Below, in pieces: positions 1 through 11,181 of a DNA stretch of 64,000 nt. The position numbers were made by a program, and so were the translations under genes. The stretch's first letter is position 1. Each line of letters starts with the position of its first letter. Origin of the DNA: Sanguibacter suarezii NBRC 16159 (GTDB lineage: Bacteria; Actinomycetota; Actinomycetes; Actinomycetales; Cellulomonadaceae); NCBI RefSeq assembly GCF_001552735.1, contig NZ_BCRT01000004.1, positions 1-64,000 on the forward strand, read 5' to 3'. Under the pieces are notes generated by a model. The model worked only from the letters and a program-made list of their open reading frames with translations. It was not told the DNA's origin and did not search any database.

Positions 1-66
1 GGGCGGCGGGCGGCGGGCTGGGGTGGGCGGCGGGCGGCGGGCGGGGGTGGGGGTGGGGGGAGCGGC
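1..66. repeat. G-rich low-complexity tract before hemD
   Basis: Bases 1-60 are almost only G, broken by single C or T bases, with iterations of GGGCGGC followed by GGGGGT units. The many runs of three or more G could form a G-quadruplex. Read in the hemD frame the tract has no stop and would encode a Gly/Arg/Ala-rich linker, so it may be either intergenic or the linker of a larger upstream fusion. Confidence 0.7.
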
Positions 67-105
67 GTGCTTCTGGTGGGCGGGGATCGGGGGGACACTG
101 GGTCG

Positions 106-1200
106 GTGACCTCCACCCCTCCCGGCGCGCTGGCCGGGCTGCACGTCCTCATCCCTCGGGCCCCCGGGCGCGGCGCAGGCCTCGCCCGTCTCATCGAGGC
201 CGCGGGCGGCGTGCCCGTCGTGGCGCCGCTCATCTCCCGCCAGGCGATCGACGACGCCGAGCGCGCGGCCCTCGACGACGCGGTGGCCGGGCTGCGCGAC
301 GGCGCCTTCGCCTGGGTCGCTGTGACCAGCGTCAACGCAGTCGACGAGCTGGTCGCGTCCGCCGAACGCGTCGAGACGAGCCCCACCTCGCGCCCCGCCT
401 CGCCCCCCGCAGCACCGTCGCGCCCCACAGAGCCCGACGCCGCCGACGCCGGCACCTCTCCCCTAGGCCGCCTCGCCACCGCGGCCCGGTGGGCCGTGGT
501 CGGTCCGGCGACCGCCCGAGCCCTCGCAGCCCACGGGATCACCGCCGACCTCGTCGCCCCGCAGAACTCCGCGACCGGCATGCTCGCCGTCTGGCCCGCC
601 GCGACCGCCGCCGCCAAGCCGGGCCCCCGAGCCGCCACGCCCACCTCCGCGACCTCGTCTGACGCCCCCCGCGTCGTCCTCCCCCGCGTCCTCCTCCCCC
701 TCGGCGACCTCGCCCGCCCGACCCTCGAGCGCGGCCTGACGGCCCTCGGCTACACCCCGGTCCGGGTCACCGCCTACCGCACCGTGTCCCACCCCGCCCC
801 GGCCGACGTCGTGACCCGGTGGCGAGCGGGAGGCTTCGACGCCGTCGTGCTCACCTCCGGCAGCGTCGCCCGGGAGGTCGACGCCCAGCTGGGCTCCCGT
901 CCAGGCGTCCTGGCTGTGGCGATCGGTGAGCCGACCCGCGAGGCGGCGCTCGCCGTCGGGCAGCCGGTCGCGGCAGTGGCCGACGCCGCGACCGACGACG
1001 CGCTCTTCGCGGCGCTGCTCGCCGCGGTCGCCGCTGGAACGGGTCGCGCCCACCCAGTCGCCCGGCCCGCCGCGAGCGGCGGCCCAGCACCGGCCCCAGC
1101 GGCCCTTTTGGACCCCAGGGACGACGCCGCGATAATCGAGGAGCGGGCACACCCCGCCACCCGCACACCGGGCGCCCCTCACACACCGGAGGAACCATGA
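106..1200 (+). CDS. hemD: Uroporphyrinogen-III synthase
   Basis: Catalyses ring-D inversion and closure of hydroxymethylbilane to uroporphyrinogen III in cytosolic heme biosynthesis. The HemD fold is recognisable from LHVLIPRA near the N-terminus, through [10 protein letters not shown] and [14 protein letters not shown], to [11 protein letters not shown] and [11 protein letters not shown]. At about 364 aa it is longer than the usual 250-270 aa: Pro/Ala/Ser-rich inserts lie near residues 90-115 and 175-205, and about 50 low-complexity residues follow the fold. GTG at 106 was chosen because a GGGGGA stretch precedes it. GTG at 67 is also possible, and the frame remains open to the window edge. 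The stop overlaps the hemB start by 4 bp. Confidence 0.85.
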   Translation: MTSTPPGALAGLHVLIPRAPGRGAGLARLIEAAGGVPVVAPLISRQAIDDAERAALDDAVAGLRDGAFAWVAVTSVNAVDELVASAERVETSPTSRPASPPAAPSRPTEPDAADAGTSPLGRLATAARWAVVGPATARALAAHGITADLVAPQNSATGMLAVWPAATAAAKPGPRAATPTSATSSDAPRVVLPRVLLPLGDLARPTLERGLTALGYTPVRVTAYRTVSHPAPADVVTRWRAGGFDAVVLTSGSVAREVDAQLGSRPGVLAVAIGEPTREAALAVGQPVAAVADAATDDALFAALLAAVAAGTGRAHPVARPAASGGPAPAPAALLDPRDDAAIIEERAHPATRTPGAPHTPEEP

Positions 1201-2177
1201 CCCGCCCACGCCGTCTGCGCGCCACTCCCGCGCTGCGCGCCCTCGTCTCCGAGACCCGCCTGCACCCGCGTGACCTCGTGCTCCCGCTGTTCATCAAGGA
1301 GGGCGCGACCGAGCCCGTCGAGATCTCCTCGATGCCCGGCGTGGTCCACCACACCGAGGCCTCGCTCGCCGAGGCGGTCCGTGAGGCAGCCGAGGCTGGG
1401 ATCGGCGGCGTGATGCTCTTCGGCGTGCCGCTCGTCCGCGACGCCATCGGCTCCGGCGCGGACGACCCGGACGGGATCCTCAACGTCGGCATCCGCATCG
1501 CCACCGAGGCGGCGGCCGGGCGGCTCGTCGTCATGGCTGACCTGTGCCTCGACGAGTTCACCGACCACGGCCACTGCGGCGTGCTCGACTCTCACGGCGG
1601 CGTCGACAACGACGCCACGCTGGACCGCTACGTCTCCATGGCCATCGCCCAGGCGAGCGCGGGCGCGACCGTCCTCGGCCTGTCCGGGATGATGGACGGC
1701 CAGGTCGCGGCCGTGCGCGAGGGCCTCGATGCCTCGACCGCGAACGACGGTGCCGGCTTCACCGACACCGCGATCCTGGCCTACTCCGCCAAGTACGCCT
1801 CCGCCTTCTACGGCCCCTTCCGCGAGGCCGTCGAGTCGACCCTGGAGGGCGACCGCCGCACGTACCAGATGGACCCGGCGAACCGCCGCGAGGGTGGCCG
1901 CGAGACCGACCTCGACCTGCTCGAGGGCGCCGACATCGTCATGGTCAAGCCCGCCATGAGCTACCTCGACGTGCTGTCCGACGTCGCCGCTCAGTCCGAC
2001 GTCCCCGTCGCCGCCTACCAGGTGTCCGGTGAGTACGCGATGATCGAGGCCGCCGCCGCGAACGGCTGGATCAACCGTCGCGCCGCGATCGAAGAGTCGG
2101 TGCTGGGCATCAAGCGCGCCGGCGCGGACATCATCCTCACCTACTGGGCCACCGAGCTCGCCGGCTGGCTCCGCTAG
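1197..2177 (+). CDS. hemB: Delta-aminolevulinic acid dehydratase (porphobilinogen synthase)
   Basis: Condenses two 5-aminolevulinate molecules to porphobilinogen in the heme pathway. The 326-aa protein has normal family length. Schiff-base lysines are visible at about K199 (SAKYAS) and K251 (MVKPAM). The metal loop reads [14 protein letters not shown], in which the middle Cys of the zinc-type Cys triad is Asp, so metal use is probably not the classical three-Cys zinc form (inference). ATG at 1197 overlaps the hemD stop (ATGA) and is preceded by GGAGGA, indicating translational coupling. hemL follows 38 bp downstream. Confidence 0.97.
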   Translation: MTRPRRLRATPALRALVSETRLHPRDLVLPLFIKEGATEPVEISSMPGVVHHTEASLAEAVREAAEAGIGGVMLFGVPLVRDAIGSGADDPDGILNVGIRIATEAAAGRLVVMADLCLDEFTDHGHCGVLDSHGGVDNDATLDRYVSMAIAQASAGATVLGLSGMMDGQVAAVREGLDASTANDGAGFTDTAILAYSAKYASAFYGPFREAVESTLEGDRRTYQMDPANRREGGRETDLDLLEGADIVMVKPAMSYLDVLSDVAAQSDVPVAAYQVSGEYAMIEAAAANGWINRRAAIEESVLGIKRAGADIILTYWATELAGWLR

Positions 2178-2215
2178 CCCTCCCGCGTCCCCACCCCCCG
2201 CTGATTGGACCTCAC

Positions 2216-3544
2216 ATGCACGACGACGCAGCGAACCACCTCGCTTTCGAGCGCGCCCAGGGCGTGCTGCCCGGCGGTGTGAACTCCCCGGTCCGGGCCT
2301 ACCGCTCGGTCGGCGGCGACCCGCGGTTCATCGCGTCGGCGTCGGGGCCCTACATCCGCGACGTGGCCGGCAACGAGTACGTCGACCTCGTGTGCTCGTG
2401 GGGTCCGGCGCTGCTCGGTCACGCCCACCCCGCCGTCGTGGCCGCCGTCCAGGAGGCCGCCGCGCGCGGGCTGTCCTTCGGTGCGCCGACCCTCGGTGAG
2501 GTCGAGCTGGCCGAGGAGATCCGCCGTCGTGTCCCTGCGGCCGAGCGCGTGCGCCTGGTCTCGACCGGGACCGAGGCGACCATGACCGCGGTGCGCCTGG
2601 CGCGCGGGGTCACCGGTCGGCCGCTCATCGTGAAGTTCGCCGGGTGCTACCACGGCCATGTCGACTCCCTGCTGGCAGAGGCCGGCTCGGGCGTGGCCAC
2701 CCAGGCACTGCCCGGCTCCGCCGGGGTGACCGAGGCGACCGCGGCCGAGACGCTCGTGCTGCCCTACAACGACCTGGCCGCCGTCGAGGAGGCCTTCGCC
2801 GAGCGCGGGTCGCAGATCGCCGCGGTCATCACCGAGGCGGCGCCGGCGAACATGGGGATCGTGCCGCCGGCCCCCGGCTTCAACGAAGGGCTGCGCCGGA
2901 TCACCGCCGCGCACGGTGCGCTGCTCATCCTCGACGAGGTGCTCACCGGCTTCCGGGTGAGCGCGAGCGGCTGGTGGGGGTACGAGACCTCCACGCTGGG
3001 CGCGACCTACACCCCGGACCTGTTCACCTTCGGCAAGGTCGTGGGCGGTGGGATGCCGGTCGCTGCGATCGGCGGGCCGGCCGTGCTGCTCGACCAGCTG
3101 GCCCCGCTCGGACCCGTCTACCAGGCCGGCACCCTGTCCGGGAACCCGGTCGCCGTCGCTGCCGGCCTGGCGACCCTGCAGGCGGCCGACGCGAGCGTGT
3201 ACTCCCGGGTGGACACCGTGTCCACCATCATCGGCTCGGCCGTCTCCCAGGCGCTGAGCGCCGAGGGCGTGGCCCACCGCGTGCAGTACTCGGGCAACCT
3301 CTTCTCGGTGATGTTCGGTGAGGTCGCCGAGGCCGCGGGCGTGCACTCCTACGCCCAGGTGCAGGCCTCGGACACCTTCCGCTACCCGCCGTTCTTCCAC
3401 GCCATGCTCGACGCCGGGGTCTCCCTGCCGCCGTCGGTCTACGAGGCGTGGTTCGTCTCGGCCGCCCATGACGACACGGCCGTGAGCAAGATCCTCGAGG
3501 CGCTGCCCGCCGCAGCCAAGGCGGCCGCAGCGGCGACGCGCTGA
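2216..3544 (+). CDS. hemL: Glutamate-1-semialdehyde 2,1-aminomutase
   Basis: PLP enzyme converting glutamate-1-semialdehyde to 5-aminolevulinate, the first dedicated tetrapyrrole precursor in the C5 pathway. The N-terminus [18 protein letters not shown] is typical. The PLP lysine is about K274 in [18 protein letters not shown], and [12 protein letters not shown] carries the cofactor-binding Asp. The length of 442 aa matches the family. It is the third gene of the hemD-hemB-hemL run and presumably shares its transcript. Confidence 0.97.
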   Translation: MHDDAANHLAFERAQGVLPGGVNSPVRAYRSVGGDPRFIASASGPYIRDVAGNEYVDLVCSWGPALLGHAHPAVVAAVQEAAARGLSFGAPTLGEVELAEEIRRRVPAAERVRLVSTGTEATMTAVRLARGVTGRPLIVKFAGCYHGHVDSLLAEAGSGVATQALPGSAGVTEATAAETLVLPYNDLAAVEEAFAERGSQIAAVITEAAPANMGIVPPAPGFNEGLRRITAAHGALLILDEVLTGFRVSASGWWGYETSTLGATYTPDLFTFGKVVGGGMPVAAIGGPAVLLDQLAPLGPVYQAGTLSGNPVAVAAGLATLQAADASVYSRVDTVSTIIGSAVSQALSAEGVAHRVQYSGNLFSVMFGEVAEAAGVHSYAQVQASDTFRYPPFFHAMLDAGVSLPPSVYEAWFVSAAHDDTAVSKILEALPAAAKAAAAATR

Positions 3545-3597
3545 CCAGGGGGATCTGACCGGGGGGTCTCGCTCCGCCGCGCTGAATCAGCGAGCCG

Positions 3598-3918
3598 TCA
3601 GCGTTCCGTCAGCGCTCCCGCTGGCTCCTTGAGCTCGACGATGATCGCGTGCGTCGGCGTCTGGCCGATGTTCTCCCCGGTGTGCTCCTGCGCTGACATC
3701 CAGCGCACCTCGCCGGTGCTCAGCCCCACCTCGATCGGGTGGTCGTCGGTGGAGATCCGCCGGGTGAAGTCGCTCAGCGCGCACAGCACGGCGTCGGGGT
3801 GGTGGTGCGGCTGGGTCTGGTCGCCGGGGACGTCGCGGTACTCGAGCACCCGGACTCGGTCGTTCTCGAAGAGCACGTGGTAGAGGTCGGGATTCGTCGT
3901 GGTCGGGTCGCGGTCCAT
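3598..3918 (-). CDS. Small cupin-like protein
   Basis: A 106-aa protein with a single cupin-like barrel: YHVLFENDRVRVLEYRDVPG followed by a His cluster (QPHHHPDAV) that would form the metal site, and a second half containing EVRWMSAQEHTGENIG. Its substrate is unknown. ATG at 3918 was chosen because GAGGTG lies 4 bases upstream and the cupin fold begins immediately. The frame stays open further upstream, but those residues are Arg/Ala-rich and unlike protein. It is convergent with hemL. Confidence 0.8.
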   Translation of the reverse strand: MDRDPTTTNPDLYHVLFENDRVRVLEYRDVPGDQTQPHHHPDAVLCALSDFTRRISTDDHPIEVGLSTGEVRWMSAQEHTGENIGQTPTHAIIVELKEPAGALTER

Positions 3919-4034
3919 GGTCACCTCGCAGTCGGGGCCTGGGCGCCAGGTCCTCTCATCAGCATGGCACCTCACCACCGCACCGGCGCTCCTGGTAGGA
4001 CACCGGTGCGGGTGACCTGCGGGTGAGAAGGTGG

Positions 4035-4616
4035 CTAGAGGTCGAAGGTGGCCGCGCGCTTGCCCAGGCTGCGGACCTGCAGCCCGAGGGCGACCAGCAG
4101 GACCCCGGTGATCAGCGCGAAGATGCCCACGAGCCAGATGATCGTCGTCAGCCCGGCGCTCGGCTGGGCGATGACCAGCACGCCGAAGACGAAGGACAGC
4201 AGCCCGACGAAGACTCCCCATCCCCATCCGCTGCCCGGGATCGCACGCAGCATGAAGCTCACCACGAACTGGACGATGCCCACGAGGATCGCCCAGATCG
4301 CGACGAGGTAGATGAGCACCGTGGTGGTCTTGTCCGGCCAGGCCAGCACCACGAAGCCGAAGATCAGCGTGATCACGCCCATGGCGATGCGCAGCCCGGC
4401 GCCGCCGTAGTGCCGGTGGCGGACCCCGTCGATGATCTCGACGACACCGTCGGCCACCGCGAAGACGGCGATGATCACCGCGAGCGCGATCGCCGTGGCG
4501 ATCGGTGCGACGAGGGCGATGATGCCGAAGAGGATCGCGATCACACCGCGGATGACCGGCCAGTACCAGACCTGCTTGGCGAGGGAGGAGAAGGACGGGA
4601 AGAGAGTCTCGGTCAT
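4035..4616 (-). CDS. HdeD/DUF308-family membrane protein
   Basis: A 193-aa integral membrane protein with about six hydrophobic helices arranged as repeated two-helix units, characteristic of the HdeD (DUF308) family. Each repeat pairs a helix such as VIRGVIAILFGIIALVAP with a following VVEIIDG-like segment. In enterobacteria HdeD is linked to acid resistance, but no biochemical role can be inferred here. ATG at 4616 (MTETLFPSF) has GGAGC upstream; the open frame further upstream is not protein-like. A second HdeD-like protein is encoded at 17213-18121. Confidence 0.85.
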   Translation of the reverse strand: MTETLFPSFSSLAKQVWYWPVIRGVIAILFGIIALVAPIATAIALAVIIAVFAVADGVVEIIDGVRHRHYGGAGLRIAMGVITLIFGFVVLAWPDKTTTVLIYLVAIWAILVGIVQFVVSFMLRAIPGSGWGWGVFVGLLSFVFGVLVIAQPSAGLTTIIWLVGIFALITGVLLVALGLQVRSLGKRAATFDL

Positions 4617-4703
4617 GAGGTGCTCCTGTGCCTGGTCAGGGTGCCGCCGGGTTGTTCCCCTCGATCTTGGCGCGGCTGCCCTCATTCCGCCCGGCGAGCG
4701 TTC

Positions 4704-4949
4704 TCACTGGTCACGGCGATCGCGTGACCGCTCCCGCTGTTTTGCGGCGTTGCTGCCCGCCCAGCGGAAGATCACCAGCATGACGGCGAACCACAGCACC
4801 AGGCGCACCACGGGGTTCGCCCCGGGCACCAGGACGCGGAGCAGGACGCTCACCAGGAGCGAGAGCAGCAAGGAGATGGCCACGGAGGTGCCGGGGCTCA
4901 CGCGGGTGCCGTCGTCGGACAGTCCGAGGTATGCCCTGATCGTGTTCAC
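4704..4949 (-). CDS. Small two-helix membrane protein
   Basis: An 81-aa protein of unknown function. Two hydrophobic segments (about residues 22-42 and 48-65) are followed by a strongly basic, Arg-rich tail ending RSRDRRDQ, giving a predicted membrane protein with a positively charged cytosolic end. GTG at 4949 is preceded by TAGCGT 7 bases upstream (4957-4962), the leaderless arrangement seen at many genes in this window. It lies upstream of the HdeD-like gene on the same strand. Confidence 0.65.
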   Translation of the reverse strand: MNTIRAYLGLSDDGTRVSPGTSVAISLLLSLLVSVLLRVLVPGANPVVRLVLWFAVMLVIFRWAGSNAAKQRERSRDRRDQ

Positions 4950-5014
4950 GGGTCGAACGCTACGCTCGGACGAGGAGGACCTCCAAGGGGAGGGCCGAGG
5001 TCCTAGGTGCCGGA

Positions 5015-5031
5015 ATACCCGCCGGGGGTAT
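5015..5031. promoter_or_regulatory. CsoR-type copper operator before csoR
   Basis: ATACCCGCCGGGGGTAT is an imperfect inverted repeat of the CsoR-box type (TACCC...GGGGTA), 40 bp before the csoR start. Its arrangement matches the second box at 5783-5799. Inferred role: copper-responsive autoregulation of csoR and the adjacent chaperone gene. Confidence 0.85.
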
Positions 5032-5070
5032 CGTGTTCTCTAGACAGGCAACAACACCTGGAGGTTCGCC

Positions 5071-5352
5071 ATGGCCGGATACACCGGAAGCAAAGAGGAC
5101 TACCTCAAGCGCCTGCGGCGCGTCGAAGGACAGGTCCGCGGCATCGCCAGGATGGTCGACGAGGACACGTACTGCATCGACGTGCTCACCCAGATCTCAG
5201 CGGTGACCAAGGCGCTGCAGGCCGTGAGCATCGGCCTCGTGGAGGATCACCTGGGCCACTGCGTCGTGCACGCCGCCCAGTCCTCCGACGAAGAAGGGCA
5301 GGCGAAGGTGCGTGAGGCTGCTGACGCGATCGCCCGCCTCGTCCGCAGCTGA
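5071..5352 (+). CDS. csoR: CsoR-family copper-sensing repressor
   Basis: A 93-aa all-helical metal-sensing repressor of the CsoR/RcnR family. The N-terminal helix carries the family signature RLRRVEGQVRGIARM. Cys35, His60 and Cys64 (DTYC and EDHLGHC) coincide with the Cys-His-Cys Cu(I) ligands of characterised CsoR proteins, supporting copper rather than nickel or sulfide sensing. ATG at 5071 has GGAGG upstream. The gene precedes a copper chaperone and copA, and copper-type operators lie before it and before copA. Confidence 0.93.
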   Translation: MAGYTGSKEDYLKRLRRVEGQVRGIARMVDEDTYCIDVLTQISAVTKALQAVSIGLVEDHLGHCVVHAAQSSDEEGQAKVREAADAIARLVRS

Positions 5353-5397
5353 CCTGTCCGCAGCCCATCAGCACCACCCATCCAGAAGGAGAATCTC

Positions 5398-5703
5398 ATG
5401 CCCGTCGTGACCACCCTTGGTGTCCCCGGAATGACCTGCGGCCACTGCGTCTCGTCCGTGACCAACGAGCTGGAGACCGTCGACGGCGTCGAGCGCGTGA
5501 GCGTCGAGCTGCACGCGGAGGGCGTCTCCGACGTCACGGTGCTCTCTCACTCCCCGCTCGACGAGGCCGCGCTGCGCGCAGCCATCTCCGAGGCGGGCTA
5601 CGAGGTCGCGTCCGTCGAGGTCATGGAGAACGCGGTCGCTGAGCAGGCCCGCGACCTGAGCGAGCAGCGCGAGGAGTTCGAGGCGGAGCACCCCGCGCCC
5701 TGA
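5398..5703 (+). CDS. copZ: CopZ-like copper chaperone (HMA domain)
   Basis: A 101-aa cytosolic protein with one heavy-metal-associated domain carrying the GMTCGHC Cu(I)-binding motif near residue 15. After the roughly 70-residue fold a 25-residue acidic tail (LSEQREEFEAEHPAP) is added, longer than in minimal CopZ. It probably delivers Cu(I) to the P-type ATPase encoded downstream. AAGGAG before ATG 5398 gives a strong ribosome site. It follows csoR by 45 bp and is closed by a strong hairpin at 5711-5749. Confidence 0.9.
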   Translation: MPVVTTLGVPGMTCGHCVSSVTNELETVDGVERVSVELHAEGVSDVTVLSHSPLDEAALRAAISEAGYEVASVEVMENAVAEQARDLSEQREEFEAEHPAP

Positions 5704-5710
5704 GGCTGCC

Positions 5711-5749
5711 CACAGAGCCCCGGTCGACCTCGTCGCCCGGGGCTCTGTG
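5711..5749 (+). terminator. Hairpin terminator after the copper chaperone gene
   Basis: CACAGAGCCCCGG (5711-5723) pairs perfectly with CCGGGGCTCTGTG (5737-5749), forming a 13-bp stem with a 13-base loop. There is no U-tract, as is usual in such GC-rich genomes. It separates the csoR-copZ transcript from the copA promoter. Confidence 0.8.
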
Positions 5750-5782
5750 CATTCCGTCCGGGACTGACGTCCCGGTCGTGGA

Positions 5783-5799
5783 ATACCCAGGGGGGGTAT
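5783..5799. promoter_or_regulatory. CsoR-type copper operator before copA
   Basis: ATACCCAGGGGGGGTAT repeats the layout of the box at 5015-5031 and lies 58 bp before copA. It indicates that copA has its own CsoR-controlled promoter, consistent with the terminator at 5711-5749. Confidence 0.85.
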
Positions 5800-5856
5800 G
5801 GTGGTTGGTATGAGGTACGCGCTTGATACTCGCCTCCGCGCATCTAGGGAGCAGTG

Positions 5857-8331
<2,475 letters not shown>

Positions 8332-8380
8332 CCCCGAGAGCGACCAGCTCGACGCGCCCGACGCCCGCCCTAGGAAGTGC

Positions 8381-8420
8381 GACCTCCGCCCTGTTCCCCA
8401 CCAGGAACAGGGCGGAGGTC
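8381..8420 (+). terminator. Strong hairpin terminator after copA
   Basis: GACCTCCGCCCTGTTCC (8381-8397) pairs perfectly with its complement at 8404-8420: a 17-bp stem with a 6-base loop, 50 bp after the copA stop. Confidence 0.85.
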
Positions 8421-8487
8421 GTACCCGCGGAGTGGGCGCCTCTGTCCACGCCGCAGCTCGGTCCACGAAGCGGCCGACCCCAGACCC

Positions 8488-8516
8488 TTGACGTGAGCAG
8501 CCCTTCTCCTTACTGT
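8488..8516 (+). promoter_or_regulatory. Predicted promoter of the arabinanase gene
   Basis: TTGACG (8488-8493), a 17-base spacer and TACTGT (8511-8516) form a good housekeeping-type promoter. The -10 element overlaps the left end of the perfect dyad at 8514-8546, so repressor binding there would block RNA polymerase. Confidence 0.65.
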
Positions 8517-8546
8517 CTACATCGTTGAACTACAACGATGTAGACA
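8514..8546. promoter_or_regulatory. Perfect 14+14 bp dyad operator before the arabinanase gene
   Basis: The half-site TGTCTACATCGTTG (8514-8527) is mirrored perfectly at 8533-8546 around a 5-base centre. It covers the -10 region and the expected transcription start. It differs from the CelR-type operators at the GH9 cellulase gene, so a different repressor, probably an arabinose-responsive one encoded elsewhere, is expected. Confidence 0.8.
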
Positions 8547-8583
8547 GCGGTCGACGATGACCGCGCGAGAGAACGGAACATGC

Positions 8584-10389
8584 ATGAGACAGCGTCTCCG
8601 GCGGCAGGCCGCCGCCCTCCTCACCGTCGCAGGCCTCGCGCTCAGCGCCGCTGTGGTCCCCAGCGCCGTGGCAGCAGCACCCGCAGGGGCCGCGTCGCCA
8701 GCCGCGCCGGCCCCTACCGCAACGGCCCCCGCACCGAGCGATCCCACGGGCGGCAAGACCGTCGTCGGCCAGACCTCGCCGATCCACGACCCCGCCCTCG
8801 TCATCGACGACGACGGCACCTGGTACGTGTTCTCGACCGGGCGCATCAACCGCGAGAACGGCGGCACGATCCAGATCGCGACCTCGACCGACGACGGCAC
8901 CACCTGGACCTACTCCGGGACCGTCTGGGACACGATCCCCACCTGGATCGACGACCACTACGCCGGCGGCGCTCTCCCGGAGAACCTGTGGGCGCCCGAG
9001 GTCTACGTGCACGACGGGACCTACTACCTCTACTACTCCGCCTCCCAGTTCGGGGGCAACAACTCCATCACCGCACTCGCCACCAACACCACCCTCGACC
9101 CGGCGGACCCGGACTACGAGTGGGTCGACCAGGGCCTGGTCATCTCCTCCCCGGTCACCGGGCTGCCCGACGGCAAGGACTTCAACGCGATCGACGCCGG
9201 GATCGTCGAGGACGACGCGGGCAACCCGTACATGGCGATCGGGTCGTTCTGGTACGGGATCTTCCTCGTCCCGCTCGAGTGGCCCACAGGCAAGCCGGTC
9301 GCCGACTGGCAGTCGAAGACCGTGCACATCGCCGACCGCTTCATGGCTGGCAACCCGATCGAAGCGCCCTACATCACCCAGCGCGACGGCTTCTACTACC
9401 TCTTCGTCTCCTTCGGCGCCTGCTGCCAGGGGGCCAGCTCGACGTACCAGGTGGCAGTCGGCCGCTCGACCTCCGTCGAGGGCCCCTACCTCGACCGGGA
9501 CGGGCGTGACATGTTCGGCGGCGGCGGGACGATCCTCCTCGACAAGCACGGGGCGATCGTCGGCCCGGGCGGGCAGTCCGTCGCCGGTGACTACCTGGCC
9601 TTCCACTACTACGACGCGTCGAACGCGGCTGTCCCGTACTTCCCCACGCTCGGCATCCAGAAGCTCGCCTGGGTCGACGGATGGCCGGTGACCGACCAGA
9701 GCGTCGAGCTGCCCTCGGTGACGACCGACCTTGCCGGCGCGAGCGCCGCCGCCGGGTCCACGGCAGCCTTCACACTGACCGCGACCGGCTCACCCGCCCC
9801 CGTCGCCGAGTGGGAGACCTCCTCCGACGCCGGCCTCACCTGGACCGCGGTCACCCCGCAGCCGACGACGACGCCGTCCGTCACCAGGGCGGTCGGCGAC
9901 AGCGCGACGTCGACGCTCACCCTCGCCGCCGTCACCCCTGCGCAGGACGGCTTGCGCGTCCGCGCCCGTGTGTCGAACGCTCACGGCTCGACGACCAGCA
10001 CAGTGGCGACCCTGACCGTCACGGCGATCGACCCCGGTCCCGGCGAACCGGTTGAGCCCGGCGACGGCGAGACCACAGCCCCTGGCACCGGCGAGACCAC
10101 CGACCCCGGCGCCCAGACGCCGCCGCCCGTCACCCTCCCGGGCGCGGGCACGGACGCCAGCACCCCGGCAGGAACCGGGTCGCCGTCAGCCGCAGCGACC
10201 ACTCCGCCGACCGGTCGAGAAGGACCCGCCGTCGCCAGCGCGTCCACGCTCGCTCGGACCGGCAGCGACGGGTCACGGATCCTGCAGGTTGCCCTCGCGC
10301 TCATGCTGATCGGCGGCACGGTGCTCACCGTCGTCCGCCGCCGCACCAGCACCTCCCCCACGCCGGCCGCCCAGGCTGACCCGAGCTAG
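8584..10389 (+). CDS. Wall-anchored GH43 arabinan-degrading enzyme
   Basis: A secreted 601-aa enzyme, probably an endo- or exo-1,5-alpha-L-arabinanase. A signal peptide (MRQRLRRQ, then a hydrophobic core) precedes an Ala/Pro linker. The GH43 five-blade propeller (about 60-370) shows IHDPALV (D69), FNAIDAG (D204) and NPIEAPY (E260) as candidate base, pKa modulator and acid, plus GPGGQS. An Ig-like domain, a Pro/Thr-rich stretch, LARTG, a hydrophobic helix and RRR follow, a sortase-type wall-sorting signal of the LAxTG class. ATG 8584 was chosen because the signal peptide begins there; an in-frame ATG at 8557 is an alternative. No sortase gene is in the window. Confidence 0.9.
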   Translation: MRQRLRRQAAALLTVAGLALSAAVVPSAVAAAPAGAASPAAPAPTATAPAPSDPTGGKTVVGQTSPIHDPALVIDDDGTWYVFSTGRINRENGGTIQIATSTDDGTTWTYSGTVWDTIPTWIDDHYAGGALPENLWAPEVYVHDGTYYLYYSASQFGGNNSITALATNTTLDPADPDYEWVDQGLVISSPVTGLPDGKDFNAIDAGIVEDDAGNPYMAIGSFWYGIFLVPLEWPTGKPVADWQSKTVHIADRFMAGNPIEAPYITQRDGFYYLFVSFGACCQGASSTYQVAVGRSTSVEGPYLDRDGRDMFGGGGTILLDKHGAIVGPGGQSVAGDYLAFHYYDASNAAVPYFPTLGIQKLAWVDGWPVTDQSVELPSVTTDLAGASAAAGSTAAFTLTATGSPAPVAEWETSSDAGLTWTAVTPQPTTTPSVTRAVGDSATSTLTLAAVTPAQDGLRVRARVSNAHGSTTSTVATLTVTAIDPGPGEPVEPGDGETTAPGTGETTDPGAQTPPPVTLPGAGTDASTPAGTGSPSAAATTPPTGREGPAVASASTLARTGSDGSRILQVALALMLIGGTVLTVVRRRTSTSPTPAAQADPS

Positions 10390-10410
10390 CGAGCCACGCC
10401 AGGGGCTGGG

Positions 10411-11181
10411 CTATCTGAATCGGCGGCCCTCGTCGCGGCGGTAGGCGACGACGGCGAGGGCTGCCAGCAGAGCCGTCCAGGCCAGCAGGACCGGCCAGGC
10501 CAGGGCGTAGACCGGCTCACCGGTGAGCGCGCCCACGAGGAGGTCACGTCCGGCACGGGTGGGCGTGGCCTGCGAGATGACCGCGAGCCAGTCGGGGAAG
10601 AACATCGGCGGCATGAAGAGCCCGTCCGCGAAGGCCAGCGGGAAGAGGATCACCTGGACCACCGGGAGCGCCGCCTTGGCCGAGAGCGAGTACCCGATCG
10701 CCATGCCCAGCAGGACGAAGGGCACCGAGACGACGAGCAGCACGACTATCCCGGTCAGGAGCTGCCGGCCGGTGACCGTGGCGTCGGTGAAGAGCCAGCC
10801 GATGAGGACGAGCGGCACCACGCCGAACAGGGAGAAGATCGCCCCGTTGAGCACCCGGGCGACCATCCGCGGCGTCGGTCCGGCCGGGAGGGAGCGGACG
10901 AAGGGGTCGAAGGGCAGCCCCCGGTCCTCGGCCACGCCCAGACCGTAGGTGAACAGGCTCGCTGAGCAGATGGCGAAGAGCCCGAGCGAGGCCACGGCCA
11001 TCGTCGCCATGACAGGGTCGCCGGCCACCTCCTCCTGCGGCACGACGAAGAAGAACATCGCCAGCGCAGGGAAGAGCAGGTTCCCCAGCACCGCGATGGG
11101 TACGCGCACCGTCTCGAGGAACTGGTACTTCAGGTGCAGCCAGGTCAGGCTCACGGCCGACGGGGTGACTGTGCTGGTCAT
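10411..11181 (-). CDS. ABC-2 type transporter permease
   Basis: A 256-aa membrane protein with six predicted helices and an ABC-2 permease layout: long cytosolic N-terminus (LTWLHLKYQFLETVR), helices from about residue 25, and the conserved late segment with FMPPMFFPDWL before the last helices. It forms an exporter with the ATPase encoded just upstream. Its ATG overlaps the ATPase stop (ATGA), so the two are translationally coupled. The substrate cannot be told from sequence. It is the last gene of a four-gene operon. Confidence 0.9.
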   Translation of the reverse strand: MTSTVTPSAVSLTWLHLKYQFLETVRVPIAVLGNLLFPALAMFFFVVPQEEVAGDPVMATMAVASLGLFAICSASLFTYGLGVAEDRGLPFDPFVRSLPAGPTPRMVARVLNGAIFSLFGVVPLVLIGWLFTDATVTGRQLLTGIVVLLVVSVPFVLLGMAIGYSLSAKAALPVVQVILFPLAFADGLFMPPMFFPDWLAVISQATPTRAGRDLLVGALTGEPVYALAWPVLLAWTALLAALAVVAYRRDEGRRFR

